From: Saturnia japonica
Taxonomy: Eukaryota > Arthropoda > Insecta > Lepidoptera > Saturniidae
Reading direction: 5' to 3'
Length of the DNA stretch: 64,000 nucleotides
Assembly (NCBI GenBank): GCA_033032175.1
Contig: CM065314.1
Coordinates: 2,790,001-2,854,000, forward strand
Notes under the pieces: model-generated
What the model was told of the DNA's origin: nothing
What the model saw: only the letters and a program-made list of their open reading frames with translations
Databases searched by the model: none
Program-made: the position numbers and the translations under genes
In this document: positions 22,088 through 31,968 of the stretch, in pieces
Layout of the letters: every line of letters begins with the position of its first letter
How positions within the stretch are numbered: position 1 is the first letter of the stretch

Positions 22088-23074
22088 TTTAATGGGCCTA
22101 CCTGGCTTAAGCAGGTCCAATCTGATTGGCCTATTTCCAATGTTGACTTACAAACAAATGAAGAACGACGAAAATACGTTTTTATATCCAAACAACTAAC
22201 TCCTGACTTACAATTTCTAGAACGATTTTCGTCATTACCGAAATTACTACGCGTTGTTTCCATAATCTTTCGATTTCATTATAGATGTAGTAAGGTAAAA
22301 TCTTATTCGTCTTCTTGCATCACCGTCCCTGAAACAAAATTCGCTTTAAATCGAGTTATCAGTCTCGTGCAGCAAAATCAGTTCGCTGACGACATTGTCC
22401 GTTTGAAAGATAATGATGTCTGTACGAACAAACTCCAAAAGTTGAAGCCCTTTCTTAGCGAAGCCGGACTTCTCAGGGTCGGCGGTAGGATACAACGTGC
22501 TCAAATTTCTTACGATGCAAAGCATCAGATCATTTTACCTAAAAAACATTTCTTCACGACTTTACTTATAGATTATTTTCATAAATTACATTTGCACGTA
22601 GGTCCACAGACATTGCAATTTCTTTTATCTCAAAACTACTGGATCTTATCTGCCCGCGATGCAGTCCGAATGCGCACGCGCCGTTGCGTTCGTTGTTTTC
22701 GCACTCGTCCGTCTGCTCCGCAGCCATCCATGGCTCCACTTCCCGCTGCAAGAGTGCGAGCTCTCAGGCCATTCCTACATGTAGGCGTAGATTTCGCGGG
22801 ACATTTCTTTCTGAAGTCAAGAAAATATCGTAACGCGATAAAATACAAATCTTATGTATGCGTCTTTGTGTGCATGTCAACGAAGGCAGTGCATTTGGAG
22901 TTGGTACCAGAATTATCGACAGAAGCATTTCTTAATGCTTTACGCCGTTTTATTTCCCGACGCGGACTTTGCACTGACGTTTATTCGGATTGCGGTCTAA
23001 ATTTTGTCGGCTGCGATCGGTACTTGATGGATTTGCAAACTTTTTACAAAATGACACAACTCAAGCTCATATAA
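22088..23074 (+). pseudogene. BEL/Pao integrase, N-terminal part (after in-frame stop)
   Basis: This continues the pol frame after the stop at 22085. The clear region from 22367 has an HHCC-type zinc motif ('HKLHLHVG' with 'CVRC') and the start of the integrase core, with catalytic aspartates in 'VGVDFAGHF' and 'VYSDCG'. The frame then runs into a stop at 23074 with an unrelated tail. The conserved sequence continues in another frame from about 23030, so a single indel lies near 23020-23045. The third catalytic residue, a glutamate, is in the next frame. Confidence 0.85.
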
Positions 23075-23691
23075 ATGAAAAATTAACTTCTTTATCGATA
23101 ACTTGGCATTTTAACCCACCTTATGCAAGTCATTTCGGTGGCATATTCGAGGCTGCTGTCAAAAGTATGAAATCTCATCTTTACCGGGTGATAGGGCAAC
23201 TTACCTTGAATCACGACGAATTCAATACACTTCTTTGTCAAATAGAAGCTATACTTAACTCTAGGCCCCTTTGCGTACAGAGCAATGATACCAGTGATCT
23301 ATTACCTCTTACACCAGGACATTTTCTAGTTGGGGAACCATTGGTTTCCTTACCTGAAGTCGACTTATCAACTGACAATCCTAGTCGCCTCGTTCGATGG
23401 CAAATCATTCAACAGGCCGTACAACATTTTTGGAAACGCTGGAGTGTTGAATATCTACATCAACTTCAACAAAGAAGTAAATGGTTCCACGATAATACGA
23501 GCACACCCCTCGCTGAGGGTACTGTAGTTGTGCTAATTAACAACAACCTCCCACCGCTGCAGTGGCGCCTGGCTCGTGTGCATAAGCTTCATCCGGGTGC
23601 CGACGGGGTTGTTCGTGTTGTAACCGTACGCATGGGTAACACCCTTACCAAAAGGCCTGTAGTAAAGGTCTGTCCTTTACCTATTGACTAG
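23030..23691 (+). pseudogene. BEL/Pao integrase, C-terminal part (shifted frame)
   Basis: It continues the integrase in a new frame from 'FLQNDTTQAHINEK' on, with 'YASHFGGIFEAAVKSMKSHL' carrying the glutamate of the DDE triad. The end ('LTPGHFLVGEP', 'VQHFWKRWSVEYL', 'PLQWRLARV') is the C-terminal domain characteristic of BEL/Pao integrases (DUF5641-like). The ORF ends at 23691, about 90 bases before the 3' LTR, as expected. An earlier formal start at 22990 in this frame is a shadow. Confidence 0.85.
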
Positions 23692-23778
23692 GTACTATTA
23701 TAACAAATCGTAGTCTTATGTTAAGTTAGTTTATATCGTTTTCTTTAAAATAAGATATTTATTTTAAGGTCGGCGGCA

Positions 23779-24158
23779 TGTTCCGTATTTTCATTGGGTA
23801 TATGTCAGCACAAATCTTTTTCTATATTAGTTTTATTAGTAAAATGGAATGTATCTGTCCACCTATCTACCTTAACGCACTTTAAACGAACGCAAGTGCT
23901 GCCCTCTATCAAAAAACATAGTACGTTTGTATCTCGCAACTTGCAAACCGCTCTGAGCGCAACTGCGTTGAGAAAAATTATAAAATCGGTTATAATCTCC
24001 TGAAAACCGTAATAAATCCTAGTGCCAGTGTAGACTAGTGCCTTGTTAAGAAGATCAGCAACCTAAGCCACAAACTCAGCCGGGGTACCCCGAAGAAAAG
24101 GATCTCCGTGTGCGGGTGAGTGGTGGATACATGTCCTCATAACTACATTTCCTACACA
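23779..24158 (+). repeat. BEL 3' LTR
   Basis: 380 bp, identical to the 5' LTR except one base by direct reading. It is preceded by 'aaggtcggcggca', the likely second-strand priming region. It is followed by the target duplicate gcgtg at 24159-24163. Confidence 0.92.
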
Positions 24159-24440
24159 GCGTGTACGGACTATGCGTTGATATATGTGAGTTCGAATCCT
24201 TGCAATAGCCTAAGCTTTTGGTGAAGGAAAAACATCGTACTAAAATCATAACATGATGGTAAAGCTATATCTAATGCCCTCTTGGCTAGCTACCATCCTC
24301 AAGTTAAAAATCTTTCGCCAAACACCTATAGTAGTATTCCGGCAATTGCATTTGAGAGCCAGTCTTCCACTAAGCTTAGCCCATCTTTACCATCGTCACT
24401 TAAGATCGGGTGAGGTTATGGCCACAATGCTAAATCTATA
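24159..24440 (+). mobile_element. SINE-b, right piece after the BEL element
   Basis: This begins with the duplicated gcgtg and continues the SINE head interrupted at 17364: 'tgagttcgaatccttgcaat' (B-box), then 'tggctagctaccatc', 'tttgagagccagtcttccac' and 'cttaagatcgggtgagg'. With 17335-17364 it makes a complete SINE-b. Confidence 0.75.
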
Positions 24441-24737
24441 AAGATTAAAAAAACTCGACATCTGACTATCTCGAATCTCATTTATTACACACAAGGAAGC
24501 TTTTTAACGTTTGTAAATTAAATTACAATGCGTTCTCTCCATCCGTTACATTTTCAGGTGGTACTAGATAACCCGGCAATCGCGTAGACTTTGTTCTGCT
24601 CTTTGACAATGATGCCACCATTCGTGTAGGATAGCCTAAGAATATTCTCCATGAAAATACTCTTAAATCTACCATTTATTTATGGTGATAAATGTGTTGC
24701 GTGCCAGTTAAACAGTGTTAAAGTTAGCATCCATTTA

Positions 24738-25096
24738 TCATTATAATAATACGTGATGCAAAAACTTTCTACCTCTTTTTAAGCGTATTGTGTGTACGGA
24801 AGACTGTGAGATTTGGCATGGTTAAAGTTTATACGGAGAAGGAGTGCAGAAAGCTAAAATTTATCTATTATATCTGTTACTAATATACTAAATTAAATAA
24901 ATTAATACTGCGAATCATAACGCGACCAGTGCCATTGAACTTAGACTCCCCAAAATATTGACATTGTTACTCAATGAAAAGTGACAGCAAGTAATATAAG
25001 ATTCATTATTTAGGTTCATACTGCAAATGTCAGACAGAAAATGGACTATGATTAAAAAGTCGCTTGTCGAATTTCGATCATTGAGCGACCGCTAGT
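24738..25096 (+). mobile_element. Helitron-like repeat (family Hel-1), full length
   Basis: It starts A|'tcattataataatacgtg' and ends '...cgaccgCTAG' followed by T, as in 46329-46691. The interior matches that copy throughout ('agactgtgagatttggcatg', 'gtgccattgaacttagact'). The terminal hairpin is weaker here ('tgtcgaatttcgatc'). Confidence 0.65.
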
Positions 25097-25413
25097 ATAC
25101 ATAAATAGGTCTAATTTTATCCAATAGGTAGAATGATTATTGTGGTATATTTTCCGAAAATCATTTGTGGTGGTATTGGATATGCCTAAGGTAGACATAA
25201 CATACCATGACGCCTGTATGTATGCCTAATGAGACAGTTTAGACCATATGACAAAATCCGTTAGAACATAAAGATACCCTAAAAGAAGTCGTGGTAGACC
25301 ACCAAATTCTTGCATGTGAATATTAAAGAGGGACATGACACCAATGAAGAATTAAGACCCCAAGGGTGACCCCAAGGACCCGGACAATAAAAAAGTACAT
25401 TTAATAAATAATA
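25097..25413. other. Nothing recognised
   Basis: AT-rich sequence with no recognised feature. A 'ccccaagggtgaccccaagg' imperfect repeat lies near 25359-25380. Confidence 0.4.
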
Positions 25414-25845
25414 CTAACAATTAGAATTATTAATAAAGGAAAACAAAAAAACCCGACTGTAAAAACAAAAGTTTTTCATAAATAAATAACTTTTTATCCA
25501 GCTTTTCTTTTTTGATTCGTATACGTTATACATAAATATTACACCATATGTCACTCCTACAATTAAGACGAATCTAACGACACCTGGTATGTTAAAATCT
25601 ATCAAGCCGTAAGCTGCTAAGAGTGCTAAAGAAATAGACATACACACGCCCCTATTTTTAGGGCAGTCGGGTAAAACCATCGATTTAATATAATATAAAT
25701 CGGCAACTCGAAAGAGAAAGAGCGTTATATACAGTTGCATTAGATCGAGACAGAGATACGAGACTATTTTCAAATGTGTCATCAATGACGGGTTATACTC
25801 TAGCAAATTAAAAACAAGCCAAAGTCCGGGCACTTTGGCACCCTT
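25414..25845 (-). CDS. Unrecognised hydrophobic ORF, possible membrane protein or exon
   Basis: This minus-strand frame is open for about 144 codons and has no ATG near its start; the formal start is GTG. It encodes hydrophobic segments, e.g. 'LKIVSYLCLDLMQLYITLFL', 'MSISLALLAAYGLI' and 'VVRFVLIVGVTYGVIFM', consistent with about three membrane helices, followed by a basic stretch ('ESKKKSWIK'). A pyrimidine-rich stretch ending in TAG lies within its first 20 codons and could be a splice acceptor, so it might be a last exon. I do not recognise the family. Part of it (about 25480-25640) has a decayed copy on the plus strand at 39800-39920, so it may be repeat-derived and the open frame may be chance. 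It overlaps the tail-D repeat at 25824-25969. Confidence 0.3.
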   Translation of the reverse strand, partial: KGAKVPGLWLVFNLLEYNPSLMTHLKIVSYLCLDLMQLYITLFLFRVADLYYIKSMVLPDCPKNRGVCMSISLALLAAYGLIDFNIPGVVRFVLIVGVTYGVIFMYNVYESKKKSWIKSYLFMKNFCFYSRVFLFSFINNSNC

Positions 25846-25969
25846 GAGCGAGTTGTCTTATTTTCGCGGCTGAGTGTCTTAAGCGCTCGCCACCGAGTCA
25901 CGGTGAAGCTTTAAAAGCCGTCTGAAATTCCAGGGCCCATATGGCTAACAGTATAGTCAGTCAGAAAAA
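25824..25969 (+). repeat. Retroelement 3' tail (tail-D) with A-run
   Basis: Matches the 3' part of 59235-59583: 'cgcggctgagtgtcttaagc', 'ggtgaagctttaaaagccgt', 'gctaacagtatagtcag', then an A-run. It directly abuts the 5' end of the truncated LINE that starts at about 25973. Confidence 0.6.
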
Positions 25970-25972
25970 AAG

Positions 25973-27400
25973 TGCATCAAATCCTTAGTTGTTCCTCTAA
26001 CGGTTATATTTAATAAGTCACTACAAACAGGCGTATTTCCTAGTAAATGGAAAGAAGCATACGTTGTTCCTATACATAAAGCTGGATCCAAGAGTAATGT
26101 TGAGAATTACCGGCCAGTATCCCTATTGTCTGTTTTTAGTAAGTTGTTTGAAAAATTGGTGCACCATCAAATATACAGCTCAATTTCTTTGTCTATACCA
26201 TTGGAACAGCATGGGTTTATGAAACGAAGATCAACACTATCCAATCTAGCAGTATTTTCAGATTACATAGCTACAGCTATGGATCAAGGTTATCAGGTGG
26301 ATGTCATGTATACCGATTACTCTAAGTGTTTTGATCGTATTAATCATGATATCCTCTTACTTAAGCTTGACAGGATAGGTGTACACGGAGATCTCTTGAG
26401 GTGGTTTAAATCCTACATTCACAATAGAAATCAGGAGGTTCGAATTGGGGCATTTCTCTCTGGCTTTCAAACTATTCCTTCAGGTATACCGCAGGGTTCA
26501 CACCTAGGACCATTGCTTTTTAACATTTATATCTCCGATATATCCTCTTGCTTCACCTCCGCCAGGTACCTTATGTATGCCGATGATACCAAAATTTTCA
26601 GTGCTATTCGTACTATTGATGACTGCCACATGTTACAGAATGAACTTTTGCGACTTTGTGATTATTGCAAGTTAAATAAGCTTAATTTAAATGTAAAGAA
26701 ATGTAATGTAATAACATACACTAGAAAACATCAACCTATAAATTATATCTATAAACTCGACATGTTGCCAGTGCAGAGGGTTTCTGTCATTCGTGATTTG
26801 GGGGTGATGATGGATTCCAAACTGCTTTATACGTATAACTATGATTACATACGTCAGAAAGCTTTAAAAATGTTTGTATTCATTTGCAGAGTTGCAAGGC
26901 CTTTTGTAAACTTAAACTCACTAAAAATATTATATTTTACATACATTAGGAGCTATCTCGATAACGCTTCGCCAATATGGTCACCAGATTATATCACACA
27001 TAAGATTAGTCTAGACAACATTCAAAATAAATTCCTGAGATATCTAAATTATAAATTTAATAACGAGCATAAGTCATACTTAATTGATTTGGACTTTTAC
27101 AATTTAACTTCTTTATCAAAACGACGATCTATCTTCGACATGAGATTATTATACGATATTTTGAACAACAATATTGATTGCCCCGAACTAGTGAATAGGA
27201 TTAACTTCAAAACACATACAAAAATTATTCGAAATCCGCGCTTATTTGCACCACGGCCAGTTAAACACAATTATGCTAAAAATTCTGTTTTACAAAGATT
27301 TTTTAACATGTATGACACGAAGTTTAGTCATATTGATTTATTCCAGTCAAATAGGATTTTTTTCTTAAAAGAATTAAAATCGAAAAACACATTGAAATAG
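25973..27400 (+). CDS. Non-LTR retrotransposon reverse transcriptase, 5'-truncated (Jockey/CR1-like)
   Basis: An uninterrupted frame runs from about 25973 to the stop at 27398-27400; the first in-frame part ('FPSKWKEAYVVPIHKAGSKS') already lies inside the RT domain, so no native start exists. RT motifs: 'ENYRPVSLLS', catalytic D in 'YTDYSKCFD', 'SGIPQGSHLGPLLFN', and the YADD box. A C-terminal thumb-like region follows ('LRSYLD'-style 'IRSYLDNASPIWSP', then 'RRSIFDMRLLYDIL'). The endonuclease domain and ORF1 are missing. An intact, unbroken 470-codon frame in a truncated LINE suggests a fairly recent insertion. The product, if made, lacks the nuclease and would not be autonomous. The clade is inferred from motif style only. 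Confidence 0.85.
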   Translation, partial: CIKSLVVPLTVIFNKSLQTGVFPSKWKEAYVVPIHKAGSKSNVENYRPVSLLSVFSKLFEKLVHHQIYSSISLSIPLEQHGFMKRRSTLSNLAVFSDYIATAMDQGYQVDVMYTDYSKCFDRINHDILLLKLDRIGVHGDLLRWFKSYIHNRNQEVRIGAFLSGFQTIPSGIPQGSHLGPLLFNIYISDISSCFTSARYLMYADDTKIFSAIRTIDDCHMLQNELLRLCDYCKLNKLNLNVKKCNVITYTRKHQPINYIYKLDMLPVQRVSVIRDLGVMMDSKLLYTYNYDYIRQKALKMFVFICRVARPFVNLNSLKILYFTYIRSYLDNASPIWSPDYITHKISLDNIQNKFLRYLNYKFNNEHKSYLIDLDFYNLTSLSKRRSIFDMRLLYDILNNNIDCPELVNRINFKTHTKIIRNPRLFAPRPVKHNYAKNSVLQRFFNMYDTKFSHIDLFQSNRIFFLKELKSKNTLK

Positions 27401-27765
27401 TCATCACGACTGTGAAACAGGAACACAGAAAGGACTCAGTTTACTCTCTATTGGTTATAACATTCATACATATACAATTCATATATTCTTTTCACTCAGG
27501 AGCATATGATCCCACCACACCTATACACTCTCAAGCACACGCACACTATACGCAGACTCACACTCTCACTCACATTGAGATATAGAAACACATAAATACC
27601 TCATAATGATATTTTTTATGTGTATAAATATTTAACCGCTGCATAACAAACATAATTTAATAATAATTGTTTCGTAATTGGCACCACATGATTGCAAAAC
27701 ATAACAAATGTATATTTTGTGTTAAAAGTGCTGTGAAGCAATATGTACCAAATAAAAAAAAAAAC
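27401..27765 (+). mobile_element. 3' UTR and A-tail of the truncated LINE
   Basis: The untranslated part follows the RT stop and includes a CA-rich stretch ('caagcacacgcacactatac' near 27533), ending with 'accaaataaaaaaaaaaa' at about 27747-27764. The A-run marks the likely 3' end of the element. No clear target-site duplication was found. Confidence 0.6.
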
Positions 27766-28264
27766 CGTTTTTGTGTTTGCAAAATCTAATGTTTTAAAGT
27801 GTAATTTTGATTGTAACTCGTATAATTAAGAAATCAACAAAATAATACGCACTCTAGTGTATTCCGTTTTTGATCTCAACTTATTCAAGTTACTTATACT
27901 AAAGATAAATGTAGTCACTATAATAGGAAGTCTAAGGCGATGATATCAGCATATTTGAACATCGCGTTAATCATGTCGGACTTTCCACTATATGCTTGGT
28001 GATCGCAACCCAATGAGGCTTACCAGAACTAAAATTAATAATGAATTTGGGTTAAGTTTAAAATTAATACGACGTTTATTTGCAATATAAATACCTACTA
28101 CAATTCTTACAGTATTAGCATCTATATGTATAAGTGTCGTTATTCGAATAACAAAGGCAATTGTCGACGAAAACAAAACAGACAGCGAAAACCAATTAGT
28201 CTCCAAAGAGATTAATTTTTATAGAGCAACTATTGATAATATTACTATACAACAAATTTAACGT
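27766..28264. other. Nothing recognised
   Basis: AT-rich sequence. A 72-codon ORF on the minus strand lacks any recognisable feature. Confidence 0.45.
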
Positions 28265-28480
28265 TTATAGGTTTTTAACCACAACCTCACCTGATGCTAA
28301 ACGACGACGTAGTCCAAGATAGTGCTGCTCTCAAGTGCAGCTGTATGGAACAAACTTAAAGATGCTTGGCGCCAGATTTTCAACTTGAGATCGGTAGCTA
28401 GCCAGGCGGGCATTAGAAAATGCCCTACCACCGTGATATAGTTTCATCATGATGTTTTACGTCACTGAAAGCTCAGGTTA
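28265..28480 (-). mobile_element. SINE-b, headless copy
   Basis: On the minus strand it reads 'tgatgaaactatatcacgg', 'gcccgcctggctagctaccg', 'cagctgcacttgagagcag' and 'agcatcaggtgaggttgtgg', matching the SINE-b body. The tRNA-like head is missing. Confidence 0.65.
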
Positions 28481-29064
28481 ATCTATCAATTAATTATTTA
28501 GAGGGTGTTATTAAAAATGAATGTACGAAACATAATTATTATAAAACTAATGTTGGTGAAAAAAAAACAACTCAACACTAGGTCAGCAAAAAACGTTTCT
28601 TCTACTCTTCGCTACCAACTCCTATGTCAGTATTCGTACTTTTAATATGTTACGGTTTGAGTAAAAATAGAAAATAATTGTTGGCTGAATCAATTTATTT
28701 ACCTTTGCCTAAAAATTGTTATGACTAAAAAGAAACTGTGTTACTCTGCTCTGTGTGCTCTCTATGTGTTACATAATAAAGTAATAAAATATTATAAAAT
28801 TAGAATGTAATTCACTACATAAACATAATAAAACTCTGCAATAGACAAAATAAAATTAAATAAAACAAAAAACATTCTCGTAATCTCTGGAATCATCTAG
28901 AATATGCTCGAAAATTTAGGTTTTTAGTCATAGGTTCGAGGAAGCACTATATTTATTCACGCACAAAAATCCTCATCACTCGGATTTCGACTAATAAAGG
29001 AATGCTCATTCTTTTAAAAATGATGACGCATGATGTTTAATAACGTGTTTACAAGTTGAAGTAG
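28481..29064. other. Nothing recognised
   Basis: AT-rich sequence with no ORF or repeat of note. Confidence 0.45.
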
Positions 29065-29072
29065 GTACCTTC

Positions 29073-29720
29073 TAGAAGTGAGGCGTATAAAATCAGAACA
29101 GATTAAAATAACAGGTATTTACAAGTAACAGTTTGGAATTATTATCTAATATCAGAACAAGCTGTTACTAAATACTAGGCTGTTCTGTAGAACACAGTAC
29201 ACACACACACAGTAACACACTTTGAAACAGGTACTTAAGAACAGCCTGTTCATTTTAGAGGTAAGAGTTACGAGCTGTTACCCATACTAGTGAGACGTAT
29301 TTATCAGAACAAATAAAAAAAAAAAGTGTTTCTGGGTAACAGCTCGTAACTGTTACCTCTAAAATGAACAGGCTGTTCTTAAGTACCTGTTTCAAAGTGT
29401 GTTACTGTTTCAGTTTGGAACATGCTTTTCTGTATTCTAGCGTAAGGATGTAAGAGAGATTTATTATAAATATTGATTGATGGATTGATAAATTGAATGA
29501 TGGAAGATTGATTGAGTTATACGTTATTTTATTATACGTTAGGCCAATAGTGCATACGATGTCGAGTTGCCAATTTATAAAAACTATAGTTACAAGAGTT
29601 ACTACATATTATATTCTTACTAAATCGTAACAGGCTGTTATTTTGGAACAGGTTACTGGAAATGTTATTTCTCTGGAACAGGTAAAGATATTTTATTTTA
29701 CCTGTTATAGCTCACCCCTA
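29073..29720. mobile_element. hAT-like MITE, 648 bp, with 8-bp target duplication
   Basis: The termini are 'tagaagtgaggcgtat' at the left and the complement of 'taggggtgagctat' at the right, an imperfect inverted repeat. It is flanked by an exact 8-bp duplication 'gtaccttc' (29065-29072 and 29721-29728); 8 bp is the hAT superfamily target length. No transposase is present. The interior holds a long palindrome (29210-29407). A smaller relative lies at 30560-30933. Confidence 0.75.
29210..29407. repeat. Long inverted repeat inside the MITE, 75-bp arms
   Basis: Arm 29210-29284 and arm 29333-29407 are reverse complements with one mismatch by eye, separated by 48 bases. The loop contains 'tagtgagacgtatttatcag', which resembles the MITE's own left end. 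That points to an internal rearrangement or to a second copy nested head-to-head. Confidence 0.88.
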
Positions 29721-29744
29721 GTACCTTCTAGTGATATCATGATC

Positions 29745-29862
29745 ATCGTATTTGAGTATATAAGCGAACCGTTTCCCGAGTTACAACCCAAGTCAGGTGA
29801 AGCTGTAAAAGCCATCAGAGGCTCCAGGGCCTCTAAGGTTAACAGTATAGTCAGTTCAAAAA
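29745..29862 (+). repeat. Retroelement 3' tail (tail-D), partial
   Basis: It contains 'caggtgaagctgtaaaagcc', 'aggctccagggcc' and 'gttaacagtatagtcagttc', as in the 59 kb copy. It is truncated at the left and followed by only a short A-rich stretch. Confidence 0.6.
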
Positions 29863-29895
29863 CAGGAAGGAATCTACCAAGAGGACCATAGAAGG

Positions 29896-30551
29896 AGAAA
29901 CTGTAAATATTACAACATTACACTCGTAGATCAGTATTGTGAGTTTTTTAAAATTAAGTTTTTGAGTACGAATAAACTGTTTACGCGAAATATAACGGCA
30001 TTTTATTTACCCAATACGCATATTATCATTCTTCACAGTCCATCCATTTCTTCTTCGGTCTTCCTCGACTCTACTCATATATCCGCTCACCTTCATATTT
30101 AACATCCTTCTAATTATATAATTCTGATGTGAAACATCTATAGGCGAGAGTAAACCTGATTGTTGGCGTGGCGATACAGGCCGTGGCGACGCATCGTCAT
30201 GCTATATGTTCTTTAATTTTTAGTATTCAGTCTTTCTTTCTCTCTTTATTTCTTTCTTTTTTTTATTCACTAAGATGTTTCACATCTCTCGGGCGCCCCG
30301 TGACGGCTAACTTTTTTTTATTTCTGCTTAACATATGAAATGATCACGTTAAACAACCCTTCAACTTCTCTATCGTTATTGATGATTAGAAACTGATAAT
30401 TATAACCATTTTTACTATATAATAAACCATTAACAGTTTAAGTCACGATAAATTTCTTCTCTCATAAAAGTATCCTCTATATTTCCATTAACTAGCATAA
30501 GCGAGAACATTACTTTAATATTTAGACTTAGCCAAATTTGTTCAATAAACT
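29896..30551. other. Nothing recognised; short pyrimidine-rich run
   Basis: A 'tctttctctc'/'tttatttctttc' low-complexity run lies near 30230-30260. No gene or repeat family was recognised. Confidence 0.45.
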
Positions 30552-30559
30552 ATACCAAC

Positions 30560-30933
30560 TAGGATTGAGGCGTATTTATCGGAATAGTTTAAAGAAAAGG
30601 TATTTAAATGTATCAATTTGGAACTGTTCTCTGTAAACTGAGAACGCTGTTACTAAATGTTACGTATTTGTTCCACACATACTGGCGTATGACACAAAAA
30701 TAAATAGTTTTAGTTTGAGAAGATGCTCTTCTGTATTTAAGCTTAAAGATATTTATTTTGTTAGAGAAAGATACAAATAAATATTACTTGTAACTAGCTC
30801 TTTACTCTTTTCAATTTTAGTAATAGAAAGAGATAGCATTATGTATTAGACTGTTATCTTGGAACAGGATTTTGGAAGTAGTATTTCTCTCTCTATCTAT
30901 ATTTCTTATTTTACCTTTAATAACTCACCCCTA
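30560..30933. mobile_element. hAT-like MITE, 374 bp, second copy
   Basis: The left end 'taggattgaggcgtatttat' and the right end, complement of 'taggggtgagttatt', match the 29 kb element. The flanks 'ataccaac' (30552-30559) and 'ataataac' (30934-30941) agree at six of eight positions, a decayed 8-bp duplication. Interior blocks 'acgctgttactaaatg' and 'cttggaacagg' are shared with the larger copy. It lacks the long palindrome. Confidence 0.65.
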
Positions 30934-30941
30934 ATAATAAC

Positions 30942-31479
30942 AGTAGACTTGATGCAATTTTCATGTACGATCTATAAATGCACGTAGTGGTTTAATATCT
31001 TTGATCACTCTTTATCTAATGAAATAAATTAATTTTATTCAAATTAACTGTCCAATCTTACCCCGGAGTCTGCATAAATAGATGTTTGCATCGGTTTAAT
31101 TGAAAAATTATTTGTTTAATAAACCTCGGACGAATTTGAGCTCTGTACGATATTGAATCTAGCTAAGCAATAATCTTGTATATTATATATAAAAATAAAT
31201 ACAATTGAAGTTTCTGTCTGTGTTTTCGAAATAAAGACCTTAAGCGCATACTGATGTTCGTACGTCACCAACACATAAACACGTGTTATTCTATGTTTCT
31301 ATCTGTCTGTTTTTTTTTGTATCACGTTAAAGTGATAGTCTCTTTTTTTGTTTTGGCGTCCACTCAAGCGTCCAGCCCGCGCGACTGTTTATACAACTTG
31401 CCAGCATCAATGTCTTTAAGCATTCATAGAATTATCCAATACACAAAGTGTGATTTTCCGACAAAATGGGACTCTCTTG
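30942..31479. other. Nothing recognised
   Basis: AT-rich. An 88-codon ORF at 31254-31520 has no recognisable domain and runs into the rep-G copy. Confidence 0.45.
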
Positions 31480-31690
31480 TCAGAATTTTTTTAGGGAGTT
31501 TTTGTGACATCTCAAAATGAATGTTCCCTCTTTATGTTTATAATTGACTTTACTTATGTATAACAACCAAACTATGACACGCGAAATGCCACCAGTATTA
31601 TATAATATAGGATCCAAATTCCTAAGTGAATGAATTATAAATAAAAACTACTACATATCACTACAAGATCACATCAAAAACTCCAAAAGT
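31480..31690 (+). repeat. Dispersed repeat rep-G, single copy
   Basis: It shares 'agggagtttttgtg', 'accaaacta', 'gccaccagtatta' and 'aaataaaaac' with the tandem pair at 2870-3425. Confidence 0.5.
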
Positions 31691-31968
31691 GATGGTCGTG
31701 AAAAAAGTCGCTGTAGTTGAGTGGTTTAGACCGACGGAATATATCGATATCAGCAGATTTGTACCCCGACACGTACTAAAAGTTTTTAGGAATTCGCGCA
31801 CATTTACTAACTCAAATTGTAGGAGAATTAACTCAATCAGTCTGTGTACTTTTTAGTGTAATCTATCATATTGTCTTTGCCCATATTTCCTCTTTGTCTA
31901 TGTTTCCTTCCTGTGTGACACGCCCGTTTTATTAAGTTGTCGAATGTTGCTTGTCGTTTTTATATATT

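Larger units (their letters stand above)
17365..24158 (+). mobile_element. Complete BEL/Pao LTR retrotransposon
   Basis: This 6794-bp element has 380-bp LTRs (17365-17744 and 23779-24158) beginning TG and ending CA, a 5-bp duplication gcgtg, and gag, protease, reverse transcriptase, RNase H and integrase in that order, as in BEL/Pao elements. The LTRs differ at one base by eye (17390 region, 'tatattt' versus 'tatatgt'), so insertion is recent. The coding region is nonetheless broken by a frame change between gag and pol, one in-frame stop before the integrase, and one frame change inside the integrase. As it stands this copy is probably not autonomous. It sits inside a SINE-b copy. Confidence 0.93.
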
